From Virgisporangium ochraceum (GTDB lineage: Bacteria > Actinomycetota > Actinomycetes > Mycobacteriales > Micromonosporaceae): a stretch of 57,364 nt of DNA. The notes below the pieces were generated by a model, which was not told where the DNA came from, made no database searches, and saw only the letters and a list, made by a program, of their open reading frames with translations. Both the position numbers and the translations under genes were made by a program. The stretch lies in NCBI RefSeq assembly GCF_016863655.1, contig NZ_BOPH01000049.1, positions 1-57,364 of the forward strand. The letters run 5' to 3'. The first letter of the stretch is position 1; every line of letters starts with the position of its first letter. Below are positions 38,814 through 47,116 of this stretch, in pieces.

Positions 38814-40793
38814 CTAGGCGGGCACCTCCGCCGGCGCGGTGAACTGGGCGTTGTGCAGGCGGTGGTAGGCGCCCCGCGCGGCCATCAGCTCCTCGTGCGT
38901 GCCCTGCTCCACGATCCGGCCGCCGACCATCACGAGGATCAGGTCGGCGTCGCGGATGGTCGACAGGCGGTGGGCGATCACGAAGCTGGTGCGGCCCGAC
39001 CGCAGCTCCGCCATCGCGTGCTGCACCAGCACCTCGGTGCGGGTGTCGACGGAGCTGGTCGCCTCGTCGAGGATCAGCAGCTGCGGGTCGGCGAGGAACG
39101 CCCGCGCGATCGTGATCAGCTGCTTCTCGCCGGCGCTGACGTTGCTTCCCTCCTCGTCGATCACCGTGTCGTAGCCGTCGGGCAGGCTGTGCACGAACCG
39201 GTCGACGTACGCGGCCCGCGCCGCCGCGAGGATCTGCTCCTCGGTGGCGTCGGGGTCGCCGTAGGCGATGTTGTCGCGGATCGTGCCGCCGAAGAGCCAG
39301 GTGTCCTGGAGCACCATGCCGATCTGGTCACGCAGGTCGGCGCGCCTCATCGACGCGACGTCGACGCCGTCGAGCGTGATGCGGCCGCCGTCGAGCTCGT
39401 AGAACCGCATGATGAGGTTCACCAGCGTGGTCTTGCCGGCGCCGGTCGGCCCGACGATCGCCACCGTCTGACCCGGCTCGGCCACCAGCGACAGGTCGTC
39501 GATCAGCGGCTTGGCGGGGTCGTAGGAGAAGCTCACGTGCTCGAACGCCACCCGGCCACGGGTCTGCTCGACCGTTCGCGGTTTCGCGGGGTCGGGCGTC
39601 TGCTCGTCGGCGTCGAGGAGGTCGAACACCCGCTCGGCCGAGGCCACGCCGCTCTGCAGCAGGTTCGCCATCGACGCCACCTGGGTCAGCGGCTGGGTGA
39701 ACTGCCGGGAGTACTGGATGAACGCCTGCACGTCACCCAGGCTCATCGCGCCCGTAGCGACCCGCAGCGCGCCGACCACCGCGACCGCGACGTAGCTCAG
39801 GTTCCCGATGAACATCATCGACGGCATGATGATGCCGGAGATGAACTGCGCCTTGAACGCGGCGGTGAACAGCTTCTCGTTGCGGTCGGCAAATGTCGCC
39901 TCCGACTCCTTCTGCCGGCCGAAGACCTTCACGAGCTCGTGCCCGGTGAACGACTCCTCGATGTGCGCGTTCAACATGCCGGTGTACTTCCACTGGGCGA
40001 TGAACTGCTTCTGCGACCGCTTCGCCACCTGCCCGGTCACCACCATCGACAGCGGCACCGCGACGAGCGCGATCAGCGCCAGCAGCGGCGAGATCACGAA
40101 CATCATCACGACCACGCCGACGACGGTGAGCAGGCTAGTCAGCAGCTGGCTGAGCGTCTGCTGCAGCGTCTGGGCGATGTTGTCGATGTCGTTGGTGACC
40201 CGGCTGAGGATCTCACCGCGCTGCTGGTTGTCGAAGTACGGCAGCGGGAGCCGGTTCAGCTTGCCCTCGACCTCGTCGCGCAGCGTGCGGATGCTGCCCT
40301 GCACGATGTCGTTGAGCAGGTAGCCCTGCAGCCACATGAGGATGCTCGACCCCACGAACAACACCACCGCCCACGCGATGATCTCCGCCAGCCGGTCGAA
40401 GTCGATGCCCTGTCCGGGGACGACGTCCATCCGCGCCAGCATGTCGGCGATGTTGTCGTTGCCCGCCGCGCGGGCGCCCTCGACCGCCTGCTCCTTGGTG
40501 CTGCCGGCCGGCAGCCGCTCGCCGATCACACCGGCGAACAGCACGTCGGTGGCCCAGCCCAGGATCTTCGGCACCACCACGGAGAGCAGCACGCTCAGGG
40601 CGCCCAGGGCCACCACGGCGATCAGCCGGACCCGGTGCGGGCTCAGCCGCCGGAGGAGGCGCTTCGCCGACGGCCAGAACGTCATGGACTTCTCGGCCGG
40701 CATGCCCTGGCCCATCCACGGCGGACCGGCCTGGCGCTGCGGCGCGCCCGCGATCCGGGCCGGCGCGGTCTTCTTCGGTTCCGTCTGTGTCAT
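38814..40793 (-). CDS. Heterodimeric ABC exporter, subunit with canonical catalytic Glu
   Basis: A 659-residue half-transporter: cytoplasmic N-terminal Pro/Gly/Arg-rich extension (about 1-45), six-helix exporter domain with a roughly 50-residue extracytoplasmic insert between TM1 and TM2 (GERLPAGSTKEQAVEGARAA region), then the ATPase. Walker A is VGPTGAGKTTL, the signature is the variant VSAGEKQLI, Walker B LLILDEATSSVD has the catalytic Glu, and the switch His is in FVIAHRLST. With its partner it forms the usual asymmetric pair (one consensus, one degenerate site). ATG 40793 overlaps the partner's stop (ATGA). Confidence 0.94.
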   Translation of the reverse strand: MTQTEPKKTAPARIAGAPQRQAGPPWMGQGMPAEKSMTFWPSAKRLLRRLSPHRVRLIAVVALGALSVLLSVVVPKILGWATDVLFAGVIGERLPAGSTKEQAVEGARAAGNDNIADMLARMDVVPGQGIDFDRLAEIIAWAVVLFVGSSILMWLQGYLLNDIVQGSIRTLRDEVEGKLNRLPLPYFDNQQRGEILSRVTNDIDNIAQTLQQTLSQLLTSLLTVVGVVVMMFVISPLLALIALVAVPLSMVVTGQVAKRSQKQFIAQWKYTGMLNAHIEESFTGHELVKVFGRQKESEATFADRNEKLFTAAFKAQFISGIIMPSMMFIGNLSYVAVAVVGALRVATGAMSLGDVQAFIQYSRQFTQPLTQVASMANLLQSGVASAERVFDLLDADEQTPDPAKPRTVEQTRGRVAFEHVSFSYDPAKPLIDDLSLVAEPGQTVAIVGPTGAGKTTLVNLIMRFYELDGGRITLDGVDVASMRRADLRDQIGMVLQDTWLFGGTIRDNIAYGDPDATEEQILAAARAAYVDRFVHSLPDGYDTVIDEEGSNVSAGEKQLITIARAFLADPQLLILDEATSSVDTRTEVLVQHAMAELRSGRTSFVIAHRLSTIRDADLILVMVGGRIVEQGTHEELMAARGAYHRLHNAQFTAPAEVPA

Positions 40794-42523
40794 TGAGACG
40801 CCCCCACCGTCTGCTGCGATTCCACGATTTCCCGGTAGGTCTGGCAGGTCTCCAGGAGCTCCTGATGCCGCCCGGTGCCGACCACGCGCCCGTCCTCGAG
40901 CACGACGATCCGGTCGGCGTCGACGATCGTCGACACGCGCTGGGCCACGATGATGACCGCCGCGTCGGCGGTGACCGGCTTCAACGCGGCCCGCAGGCGG
41001 GCGTCGGTGCCGAGGTCGAGCGCGGAGAACGAGTCGTCGAACAGGTAGATCTCCGGCTTGCGGATGAGGGCCCGCGCTATCGCGAGGCGCTGCCGCTGCC
41101 CGCCGGACAGGTTGGTGCCGCCCTGCGCCACCGGCGCCAGCAGCCCTTCGGGTAGCTCCTCGACGAAGTCGCGCGCCTGCGCGACCTCCAGACAGGCCCA
41201 CAGCTCCTCGTCGGTGGCGTCGGGCCTGCCGTACCGGAGGTTGCTGGCGATCGTCCCCGAGAACAGGAACGGCTTCTGCGGCACCAGCCCGATGCGGTCC
41301 CACAGCACGCCGAAGTCGAGCTCCCGCACGTCGACGCCGTCGACGAGTACGGCGCCGCCGGTGGCGTCGAACAGCCGCGGGATCAGCGACAGCAGCGTGG
41401 TCTTGCCCGCACCGGTGCTGCCGATCACCGCGGTGGTGCGGCCGGGTTCGGCCGTGATGCTCACGTCGCAGAGGACCGGGTACTCCGCGCCCGGGTACTG
41501 GAACCGCACGTCGCGCAGCTCCACGTGGCCGCGTCCGGTGACCTCCAGGACCGGCGCCGACGGCGGTGCCACCGTCGACTCGGTGTCGAGCACCTCGGTG
41601 ATGCGCTCGGCGCAGACCGCGGCGCGCGGCACCATCATGAACATGAACGTCGACATCATGACGGCCATGAGGATCTGCACCAGGTAGCTGAGGAACGCGG
41701 TGAGCGCGCCGATCTCGATGGCGCCGCTGTCGACCCGGAACGCGCCGAACCACAGCACCGCGACGCTCGACCCGTTGAACACGAACATGATCGTGGGGAA
41801 GATCATCGCCTGCAGCCGCCCGACCTTCAGCGCGGTGTCGGTGAGGTCGCCGTTGGCCGCGCCGAACCGCTTCGTCTCGAACGGCTCCCGGACGAACGCG
41901 CGCACCACCCGGATGCCGGTGATCTGCTCGCGCAGCACCCGGTTCACCGTGTCGATGCGGTCCTGCATCAGGCGGAACTGCGGGATCGCCCGCATCATGA
42001 TGAGCCCGACGACGATCACCATCACCGGCACGCATACGAGCATCAGCCAGGACAGGCCGACGTCCTCGCGCAGCGCCATGATGATGCCGCCGACGCACAT
42101 GATCGGGGCCGCCACCAGGATCGTGCAGGTCACCACGACCAGCATCTGCACCTGCTGCACGTCGTTGGTGGTGCGCGTGATCAGCGTCGGTGCGCCGAAC
42201 CGGCCCACCTCACGTCCGCTGAACTCACCCACGCGGCCGAAGATCGCCGCGCGGAGATCGCGCCCGAACCCCATCGCTGCCCGCGCGCCGAAGTACACCG
42301 CGACGATCGAACAGGCCATCTGGACGGCCGTGAACAGCAGCATCCAGCCGCCGGTCTTCATGATGTAGCCCGTGTCGCCGACGGCGATGCCGTGGTCGAT
42401 GATGTCGGCGTTCAGCCGCGGCAGGTAGAGCGAGGCCATGGTGCCGACGAGCTGCAGCACCACGACGTAGGTGAGTTCGCGTTTGTACGGGCGCAGATGT
42501 GTGCGAAGCAGTCGGATCAGCAC
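40790..42523 (-). CDS. Heterodimeric ABC exporter, subunit with degenerate ATP site
   Basis: A 577-residue half-transporter with six transmembrane helices and ATPase. Walker A GSTGAGKTTL and the consensus signature LSGGQRQRLAIARAL are intact, but Walker B reads YLFDDSFSALD with Asp for the catalytic Glu, and the switch His is replaced by Gln (IIVAQRVST). This matches the non-catalytic partner of heterodimeric multidrug or lipid exporters. The GTG start overlaps the TetR stop by 7 nt, so the repressor and both subunits form one operon. Confidence 0.94.
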   Translation of the reverse strand: MLIRLLRTHLRPYKRELTYVVVLQLVGTMASLYLPRLNADIIDHGIAVGDTGYIMKTGGWMLLFTAVQMACSIVAVYFGARAAMGFGRDLRAAIFGRVGEFSGREVGRFGAPTLITRTTNDVQQVQMLVVVTCTILVAAPIMCVGGIIMALREDVGLSWLMLVCVPVMVIVVGLIMMRAIPQFRLMQDRIDTVNRVLREQITGIRVVRAFVREPFETKRFGAANGDLTDTALKVGRLQAMIFPTIMFVFNGSSVAVLWFGAFRVDSGAIEIGALTAFLSYLVQILMAVMMSTFMFMMVPRAAVCAERITEVLDTESTVAPPSAPVLEVTGRGHVELRDVRFQYPGAEYPVLCDVSITAEPGRTTAVIGSTGAGKTTLLSLIPRLFDATGGAVLVDGVDVRELDFGVLWDRIGLVPQKPFLFSGTIASNLRYGRPDATDEELWACLEVAQARDFVEELPEGLLAPVAQGGTNLSGGQRQRLAIARALIRKPEIYLFDDSFSALDLGTDARLRAALKPVTADAAVIIVAQRVSTIVDADRIVVLEDGRVVGTGRHQELLETCQTYREIVESQQTVGASQ

Positions 42524-43179
42524 CGGCTTCCCCCATGGTCAGGTTCTTCGTCGCGACGGCGCACGCCGTCGAGGATGGTCGAGGTGATCTGTTCGGCGGT
42601 CAGCACCTGACCGTCGGAGATGAACGGGTGTGAGCCCGAGAACGTGAGCAGCCGGAAGAGGTGGGCCACCTCTTCGATCGGGCGGGTGAGCCGGTCGCGG
42701 TCGGGTGCGAGGAGCCGCAGGATCTCGGCGGCGATCTCCTCGGTCTTCGGGTCGATCCGGGGCCCGGGGTACCCCGGCGGCCCGGGCTTCTCCGGTGGCG
42801 CCGAGCCGTACTTCGGGCGGTATTTCGGTTGCCCGGGTGCCATCCGCATCGCGATCATGATTTTGAAGACGGCGACCAGCCGGCCCTGCAGCACCGTGGT
42901 GATCGCCAGGCACCGTTCGTGCAGCGGCAGGTCGAGGTCGATGGCGCCCAGCTCGGAGAGGGTCTGCTCCGGGTCGAACGCGCTGTTGATGGCGGCCTGG
43001 ACGAGCTCGGTCTTGTCGGTGAAGACCCGGAAGATCGTGCCCTCGGCCACACCGGCGGCCTGGGCGATCTGCTTCGTCGTCACCTTGAGTCCGTGCTCGG
43101 AGATGAGCGGGATCGCCGCCGCGATGAGCGACGCCCGGCGTTCGTCCGGCGGTAAGGGCCGGGCACGTTCACTGACCAC
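42517..43179 (-). CDS. TetR-family repressor of the ABC exporter operon
   Basis: A 220-residue regulator. The helix-turn-helix reads VTTKQIAQAAGVAEGTIFRV followed by FTDKTELVQAA. The C-terminal domain contains a Pro/Gly-rich loop (PEKPGPPGYPGPRIDPKTEE). GTG 43179 is chosen because TACAGT (43192-43187, leftward) lies 7 nt upstream, predicting a leaderless message; the longer GTG at 43209 would sit inside the operator. The palindrome at 43194-43208 adjoins this -10, so autorepression is very likely. Confidence 0.9.
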   Translation of the reverse strand: MVSERARPLPPDERRASLIAAAIPLISEHGLKVTTKQIAQAAGVAEGTIFRVFTDKTELVQAAINSAFDPEQTLSELGAIDLDLPLHERCLAITTVLQGRLVAVFKIMIAMRMAPGQPKYRPKYGSAPPEKPGPPGYPGPRIDPKTEEIAAEILRLLAPDRDRLTRPIEEVAHLFRLLTFSGSHPFISDGQVLTAEQITSTILDGVRRRDEEPDHGGSRC

Positions 43180-43193
43180 GCCGAGAACTGTAC

Positions 43194-43208
43194 TGAGTGA
43201 GTCACTCA
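43194..43208. promoter_or_regulatory. Operator of the TetR/ABC exporter operon
   Basis: TGAGTGA-G-TCACTCA is a perfect 7-1-7 palindrome just upstream of the -10 of the TetR gene. TGAGTGACTCACTCA-type sequences are typical of TetR repressors that control exporters. A further TCAC half-site follows to 43212. Confidence 0.8.
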
Positions 43209-43212
43209 CTCA

Positions 43213-44106
43213 CTAGTCTATTTTCAGCTCTCTGTAGAAGAGGAGCGGTCCGGCCTCACCCGGTGCGGCGCCCTCGCTGAACACGAACAGCGTCACCACC
43301 ACCGCGTCCATACCCGTCGGGGCCTGCAGAAACGTCACCGTGGGATTAGCGAACGCGGTGCTGCCGCCGTGGGTCCGGAAGGCCAGCGGCCACGCCTTCC
43401 CCGAGCCCCGGTCGTACCGGAAAACGCGCCACGAACCCCAGTCCCGCGGCCTCAGCTGACCCTCGATCAGGGTCACCCACTCACTCCCGACCCGCGCGGT
43501 GTCGCGCCCGCCGATGTTGCCCCGTGCCCCCCACGCCTCGACCGCCGCGTCGAGGGCGGGGTCGGCGGCGCTCTCCCAGTGCCGGAGGTCGGTCAGCCGG
43601 CCGGCACCCTGCCGGTCGACCACGCCGTCGCGGAAGTAGTGGAAGCCGAGGTCGACCACGGAGGCGTCGGGCGCCGCGTACGCGATGTGCGGGGTGCCCT
43701 CGGCGTAGCGGTCGGCCGGCACGAGCGTGTGCGGCGCGTCGAAGGTCCGGGCGGGCCGGGCGTCGAGCAGGGCGCGCCGCGTCGGGTAGTGGTGCACCCG
43801 CAGCCACGCCGGCCGGCCCGCGCCGCCGGCCTCCACCGCCACGAGGAACCCTTGGCCGGCCAGCGCCGCGATCGTCGGTTGGGAGGCGTCGTGGTCGAGG
43901 TCCGCGTGATGGCGCCAGGTGATCAGGTCGTCGGAACGGGCCAGGTGGACCGTGAAAGCGTCCCTCCGTGGACGCGAGTGGTAGACGGCGAGGTAGCCAC
44001 CGGCCGGGTCCCCGATCACCTTGAGCGTGTCCATCGCGACGCCGCGGTCGTCGCGTACGCCGTACCGGTACACGCCCGCGGTGACGTCGGTGAGCAGGTC
44101 GTCCAT
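43213..44106 (-). CDS. Hypothetical protein with beta-propeller (GH43/GH32-like) appearance
   Basis: A 297-residue soluble protein with no signal peptide. Repeated strand-rich segments typical of five-bladed propellers are visible: YHSRPRRDAFTVHLARSDDL with ITWRHHADLDHDASQP, GTPHIAYAAPDASVVDLGFH, NIGGRDTARVGSEWVTLIEG, and DWGSWRVFRYDRGSG. These recall the SDDLxxW and RD motifs of GH43/GH32 folds, but a full catalytic triad is not certain, so I do not assign an activity. ATG 44106 is preceded by a CACACT -10 candidate 6 nt away. It is divergent from the B3/4-domain gene. Confidence 0.7.
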   Translation of the reverse strand: MDDLLTDVTAGVYRYGVRDDRGVAMDTLKVIGDPAGGYLAVYHSRPRRDAFTVHLARSDDLITWRHHADLDHDASQPTIAALAGQGFLVAVEAGGAGRPAWLRVHHYPTRRALLDARPARTFDAPHTLVPADRYAEGTPHIAYAAPDASVVDLGFHYFRDGVVDRQGAGRLTDLRHWESAADPALDAAVEAWGARGNIGGRDTARVGSEWVTLIEGQLRPRDWGSWRVFRYDRGSGKAWPLAFRTHGGSTAFANPTVTFLQAPTGMDAVVVTLFVFSEGAAPGEAGPLLFYRELKID

Positions 44107-44182
44107 CCGTCCAGTGTGGACCTGTTCCTTCGCTGGCCGGTGGTCCTGTTCACCGGCCGCGCGCGTCGGCAGAGTCTTCGGG

Positions 44183-44860
44183 GTGACCCGTTTCCAGCAC
44201 GCCAAGGACCTGCGCGACGACTTTCCCGACCTGGTGGCCGGGGTGGTCGCGTTCTCCGGAGTGACGCCGGACGTCTCGGCCGCCGTCGCCTCCCACACCG
44301 CGACGGCGTCCGCCCGCCTGGCCGGCGGGCCGCTCGCGGAGTTCCCGGAGATCCAGGCGTGGCGTCGGGCGTTCGCGCGGATGGGGCTCAAGCCCACGCA
44401 GTACCGGTGCGCGTCGGAGGCGTTGCTGCGGCGGCTGTCGAAGGAGGGCGCGGTGGCCCGGATCAACCCGCTGGTCGACCTGTGCAACGCGGTCTCGATG
44501 GCCTACGCGGTCCCGGTGGCGGCGCTCGACCTGGACCGGGTCGACGGCGACCTGGAGGTCCGCTACGCCGAGGGCACCGAGGTGTACGAGACGTTCGCCG
44601 GTGACACCGAGCACCCCGAGCCGGGCGAGGTGTCGTTCGTCGACTCGGCCGGGCGGGCCCACGCGCGTCGCTGGACCAACCGCCAGAGCGGCTACTCCGC
44701 GGTGCGCGCCTCGACGTCGAACGTGCTGATCGTCGCGGAGGCGCTGCACGCCGGCGCCCGGGCCGACGTCGAGGGACTGGTCGGTGCGCTGGCCGCCGCG
44801 CTGGGCGGGACTCGCGCCACGGCGGTGCTCTGCTCCCGGTCCCCTGGCTTTGAGCTCTAG
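44183..44860 (+). CDS. B3/4-domain protein (PheT-like tRNA-binding domain)
   Basis: A 225-residue soluble protein with the B3/4 fold also found in phenylalanyl-tRNA synthetase beta: AEFPEIQAWRRAFARMGLKP then TQYRCASEALLRRLSKEG, NPLVDLCNAVSMAYAVPVAA, and YSAVRASTSNVLIVAEAL. Stand-alone B3/4 proteins are thought to act on or sense mischarged tRNA or amino acids; the exact role is not settled. The GTG at 44183 is chosen where conservation begins (MTRFQHAKDL); CAGAGT 7 nt upstream could be its -10. Confidence 0.85.
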   Translation: MTRFQHAKDLRDDFPDLVAGVVAFSGVTPDVSAAVASHTATASARLAGGPLAEFPEIQAWRRAFARMGLKPTQYRCASEALLRRLSKEGAVARINPLVDLCNAVSMAYAVPVAALDLDRVDGDLEVRYAEGTEVYETFAGDTEHPEPGEVSFVDSAGRAHARRWTNRQSGYSAVRASTSNVLIVAEALHAGARADVEGLVGALAAALGGTRATAVLCSRSPGFEL

Positions 44861-44951
44861 ATGATCTATTCCGAGGGCTCGGACGTCCGTCCGCCTGTTT
44901 CGTGATGAATGTCGGGAGCTCCGCCATACCGATACGTCGATGATCGTGAGC

Positions 44952-45006
44952 GGGTGGGAGGCTATGAACATCAACAAGCGTTTGTGATGTTCGTAGCCTC
45001 CCACCC
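44952..45006. repeat. Long near-perfect hairpin (22-bp arms)
   Basis: Arms 44952-44973 and 44985-45006 are reverse complements over 22 bp except for one position (a G-U pair in RNA), around an 11-nt loop (44974-44984). The sequence is less GC-rich than its neighbours. It follows the B3/4 gene by 91 nt and precedes a decayed methyltransferase. It is much longer than a normal terminator here and may be a miniature inverted-repeat element or IS end remnant. A terminator for the B3/4 gene is the simpler alternative. Confidence 0.6.
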
Positions 45007-45084
45007 ATCGGCATCGGTTGATGGCCGATGGTCCCGTCCGGGTCGCAGAACAGCCATCAAACAGGCAAAACGCTCCGTCATCCC

Positions 45085-45410
45085 GTGCCGGGCTGTACGA
45101 CCGCTTCCACCCGCAGGAGGGCCGCCGCGACTTCCGGTTCTACCTGCCGTATCTCCTGCGGGCCGGCTCGGCGCTCGACGTCGGCTGCGGCAGCGCCGGC
45201 GCACCGACGTGGAGTGGGTGCACGGCTACCTGTCGGTCGCGCGCCGGGACCGCGGGTTCGACTTCGTCGTGATGACCGGAGAGCATTGCCGGGGCCCGGG
45301 TGTCGTACGAGGTGCGGGAGGTCCGGGGCCCGCTGGTGCGGTTCACCGGCACGTACAGCGCGGCGGGCTGGCCGTCTCCGCGGGTGAGCGAGTCCACGTT
45401 GACCTGGGCA
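45085..45410 (+). pseudogene. Decayed class I SAM-dependent methyltransferase
   Basis: Pieces of one methyltransferase appear in successive frames: GLYDRFHPQEGRRDFRFYLP and LLRAGSALDVGCGSAG (motif I, about 45091-45201), then, after a deletion, RTDVEWVHGYLSVARRDRGF and DFVVMTGEH (about 45202-45285), then ARVSYEVREVRGPLVRFTGT with AGWPSPRVSESTLT (about 45290-45405). The motif II/III core and the C-terminus are missing. At least two internal deletions and frame changes are needed, so it is a clear relic. Confidence 0.75.
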
Positions 45411-45424
45411 TTTATCGTGCAGGC

Positions 45425-45844
45425 GTGCTGCGTCGTCTCGTCCTCGCTGCCGTCTCGCTCGTCCTGTTGAGCGGGTGCGGTGGTGGCCTGTCCCTACCGT
45501 CGGTCTCCATTCCGTCCGACCCCGACAACGACAGGCTGGTCGAGGCGCTCACGGCGTTCGTCGGCACCCTGGAGCGGGGCGAGTACGCCGCCGCCGCGGC
45601 GCTCGGCTGCGCCGAGATCCAGCCGGAGGCTGACCTGCGTGCGGAGTTCGAGCCGCACCCGCGTCCGTGGAAGCAGTTCGTGACGTACACCAGCCGCGGC
45701 GACACGTCGGGGAACGCGAACCTCGACCTCACGCCGTCGGGCGCGGGGGTGCTGAAGTACACGTTCGACCTGAACCGGCTCGCCGACGGGTCGTGGCAGG
45801 TATGCGACGTCTCGCGCGGTTCGATCCAGGTCGACGTGGACTGA
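45425..45844 (+). CDS. Small lipoprotein
   Basis: A 139-residue exported lipoprotein. The signal peptide LRRLVLAAVSLVLLSGC has a lipobox LLSGC (about 13-17). The mature domain of about 110 residues contains LVEALTAFVGTLERGEYAAA, CAEIQPEADLRAEF and a final SWQVCDVSRGSIQVDV; the two later Cys could form a disulfide. The layout (helix, Cys, then strands) recalls the small NTF2/DUF4878-like lipoproteins of actinobacteria, with low certainty. GTG 45425 gives a complete signal peptide; upstream sequence belongs to the methyltransferase relic. Confidence 0.78.
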   Translation: MLRRLVLAAVSLVLLSGCGGGLSLPSVSIPSDPDNDRLVEALTAFVGTLERGEYAAAAALGCAEIQPEADLRAEFEPHPRPWKQFVTYTSRGDTSGNANLDLTPSGAGVLKYTFDLNRLADGSWQVCDVSRGSIQVDVD

Positions 45845-45871
45845 CGCCGGTCCGCACGTAGGCTGAGGCTC

Positions 45872-46897
45872 GTGAAGCTCGGGTACAGCATTGGCTACTG
45901 GTCCTCCGGTCCGCCCGCCGACGTTCCGGGGGTGCTCGCCGAGGCGGAACGGCTGGGCTTCGACTCGGCCTGGACGTCGGAGGCGTACGGCTCCGACTGT
46001 CTGACCCCGCTGGCCTGGTGGGGCTCGACCACGTCGACCCTGCGGCTGGGCACGAACATCATGCAGATGTCGGCCCGCACCCCGGCCGCGGCCGCCATGG
46101 CGGCGATGACGATCGACCACCTCTCCGGTGGCCGGTTCGTGCTCGGGCTGGGCGCCTCCGGTCCGCAGGTGGTGGAGGGCTGGTACGGGCTGCCATACCC
46201 GCGTCCGCTGGCACGCACCCGCGAGTACATCGCGATCGTGCGGCAGATCGTCGCCCGCGGCGGGCCCGTCGAGTTCGACGGCGAGTTCTACCAGCTTCCG
46301 CTGCGCGGCGGCACCGGCCTGGGCAAGGCCCTGAAGTCGACGCTGCATCCGCGCCGCACCGAGATCCCGATCTTCATGGGTGCCGAGGGCCCGAAGAACG
46401 TGGCGCTGGCCGCCGAGATCGCCGACGGCTGGCTGCCGTTCCTGTTCTCGCCGAAGGCCAACGACTTCTACGCGGCGGCGCTGGCCGAGGGCTTCGCCCG
46501 CGACACAGCGCGCCACACGGCCGACACCTTCGAGGTCTGCGCCGCGGTACCGGTGATCGTGCACCCGAACGTCGAGGAGGCGGCCGACTTCATCCGTCCG
46601 TTCATCGCCCTGTACGTCGGCGGGATGGGTGCCCGGACGGCCAACTTCCACCGCGACGTGGTCGCCCGCCTCGGCTACGAGCGGGAGTGCGACACGATCG
46701 CCGACCTGTACCTGGCCGGCCGGAAGAAGGAGGCCATCGCCGCCGTGCCGACGGCCCTGGTGGAGGACCTGGCCCTGATCGGCTCGCCGGAGAAGATCAA
46801 GGACGAGCTGTCCCGCTGGCGCGAGACGGTCATCACCTCGCTGCTGGTCCAGGGCGACCCGGGCCAGCTCCAGCAGATCGCCGACCTGTTCGCCTGA
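45872..46897 (+). CDS. F420-dependent LLM-class (luciferase-like) oxidoreductase
   Basis: A 341-residue TIM-barrel enzyme of the bacterial luciferase/methylene-H4MPT reductase group. Readable segments are LGYSIGYWSSGPPADV, AERLGFDSAWTSEAYGSD, LRLGTNIMQMSARTP, TIDHLSGGRFVLGLGASGPQ, and IPIFMGAEGPKNVALAAEIA. The TSEAYGSD region and SGGRFVLGLGASGP are typical of F420-binding members in actinobacteria. The GTG start is 7 nt after TAGGCT (45859-45864), so it is probably leaderless and transcribed separately from the lipoprotein gene. The substrate is unknown; F420H2 could come from the npdG product at 2.7 kb. Confidence 0.92.
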   Translation: MKLGYSIGYWSSGPPADVPGVLAEAERLGFDSAWTSEAYGSDCLTPLAWWGSTTSTLRLGTNIMQMSARTPAAAAMAAMTIDHLSGGRFVLGLGASGPQVVEGWYGLPYPRPLARTREYIAIVRQIVARGGPVEFDGEFYQLPLRGGTGLGKALKSTLHPRRTEIPIFMGAEGPKNVALAAEIADGWLPFLFSPKANDFYAAALAEGFARDTARHTADTFEVCAAVPVIVHPNVEEAADFIRPFIALYVGGMGARTANFHRDVVARLGYERECDTIADLYLAGRKKEAIAAVPTALVEDLALIGSPEKIKDELSRWRETVITSLLVQGDPGQLQQIADLFA

Positions 46898-47116
46898 CCC
46901 GACGCCCTTCTCGCCACATCCGGGTCGCGGCGGTGTGTGCCGGGAGAGGAAGTGCTGTCCGGGACGCGTTTTGTCTCCCCGGTTGCGCGGAGGTCGATGC
47001 ACGGCCAGCGGACGGTGGGCGGGTAGCGGGCGTGCCAGGTTGGCCGGATTGGCTGGGCCGGAGCCGCGAAGACATTTACGATCATCGCACTGGCTCGGAG
47101 CCTGGTGGGGTGGTTC

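Noticed and set aside
40793..42098. Extended N-terminus of the second ABC exporter subunit
   Set aside because: The extension is an out-of-frame shadow of the first subunit; the ATGA overlap marks the true start.
46898..47116. Small gene or RNA between the luciferase-like and endonuclease genes
   Set aside because: No conserved frame, tRNA-like structure or strong hairpin is visible.
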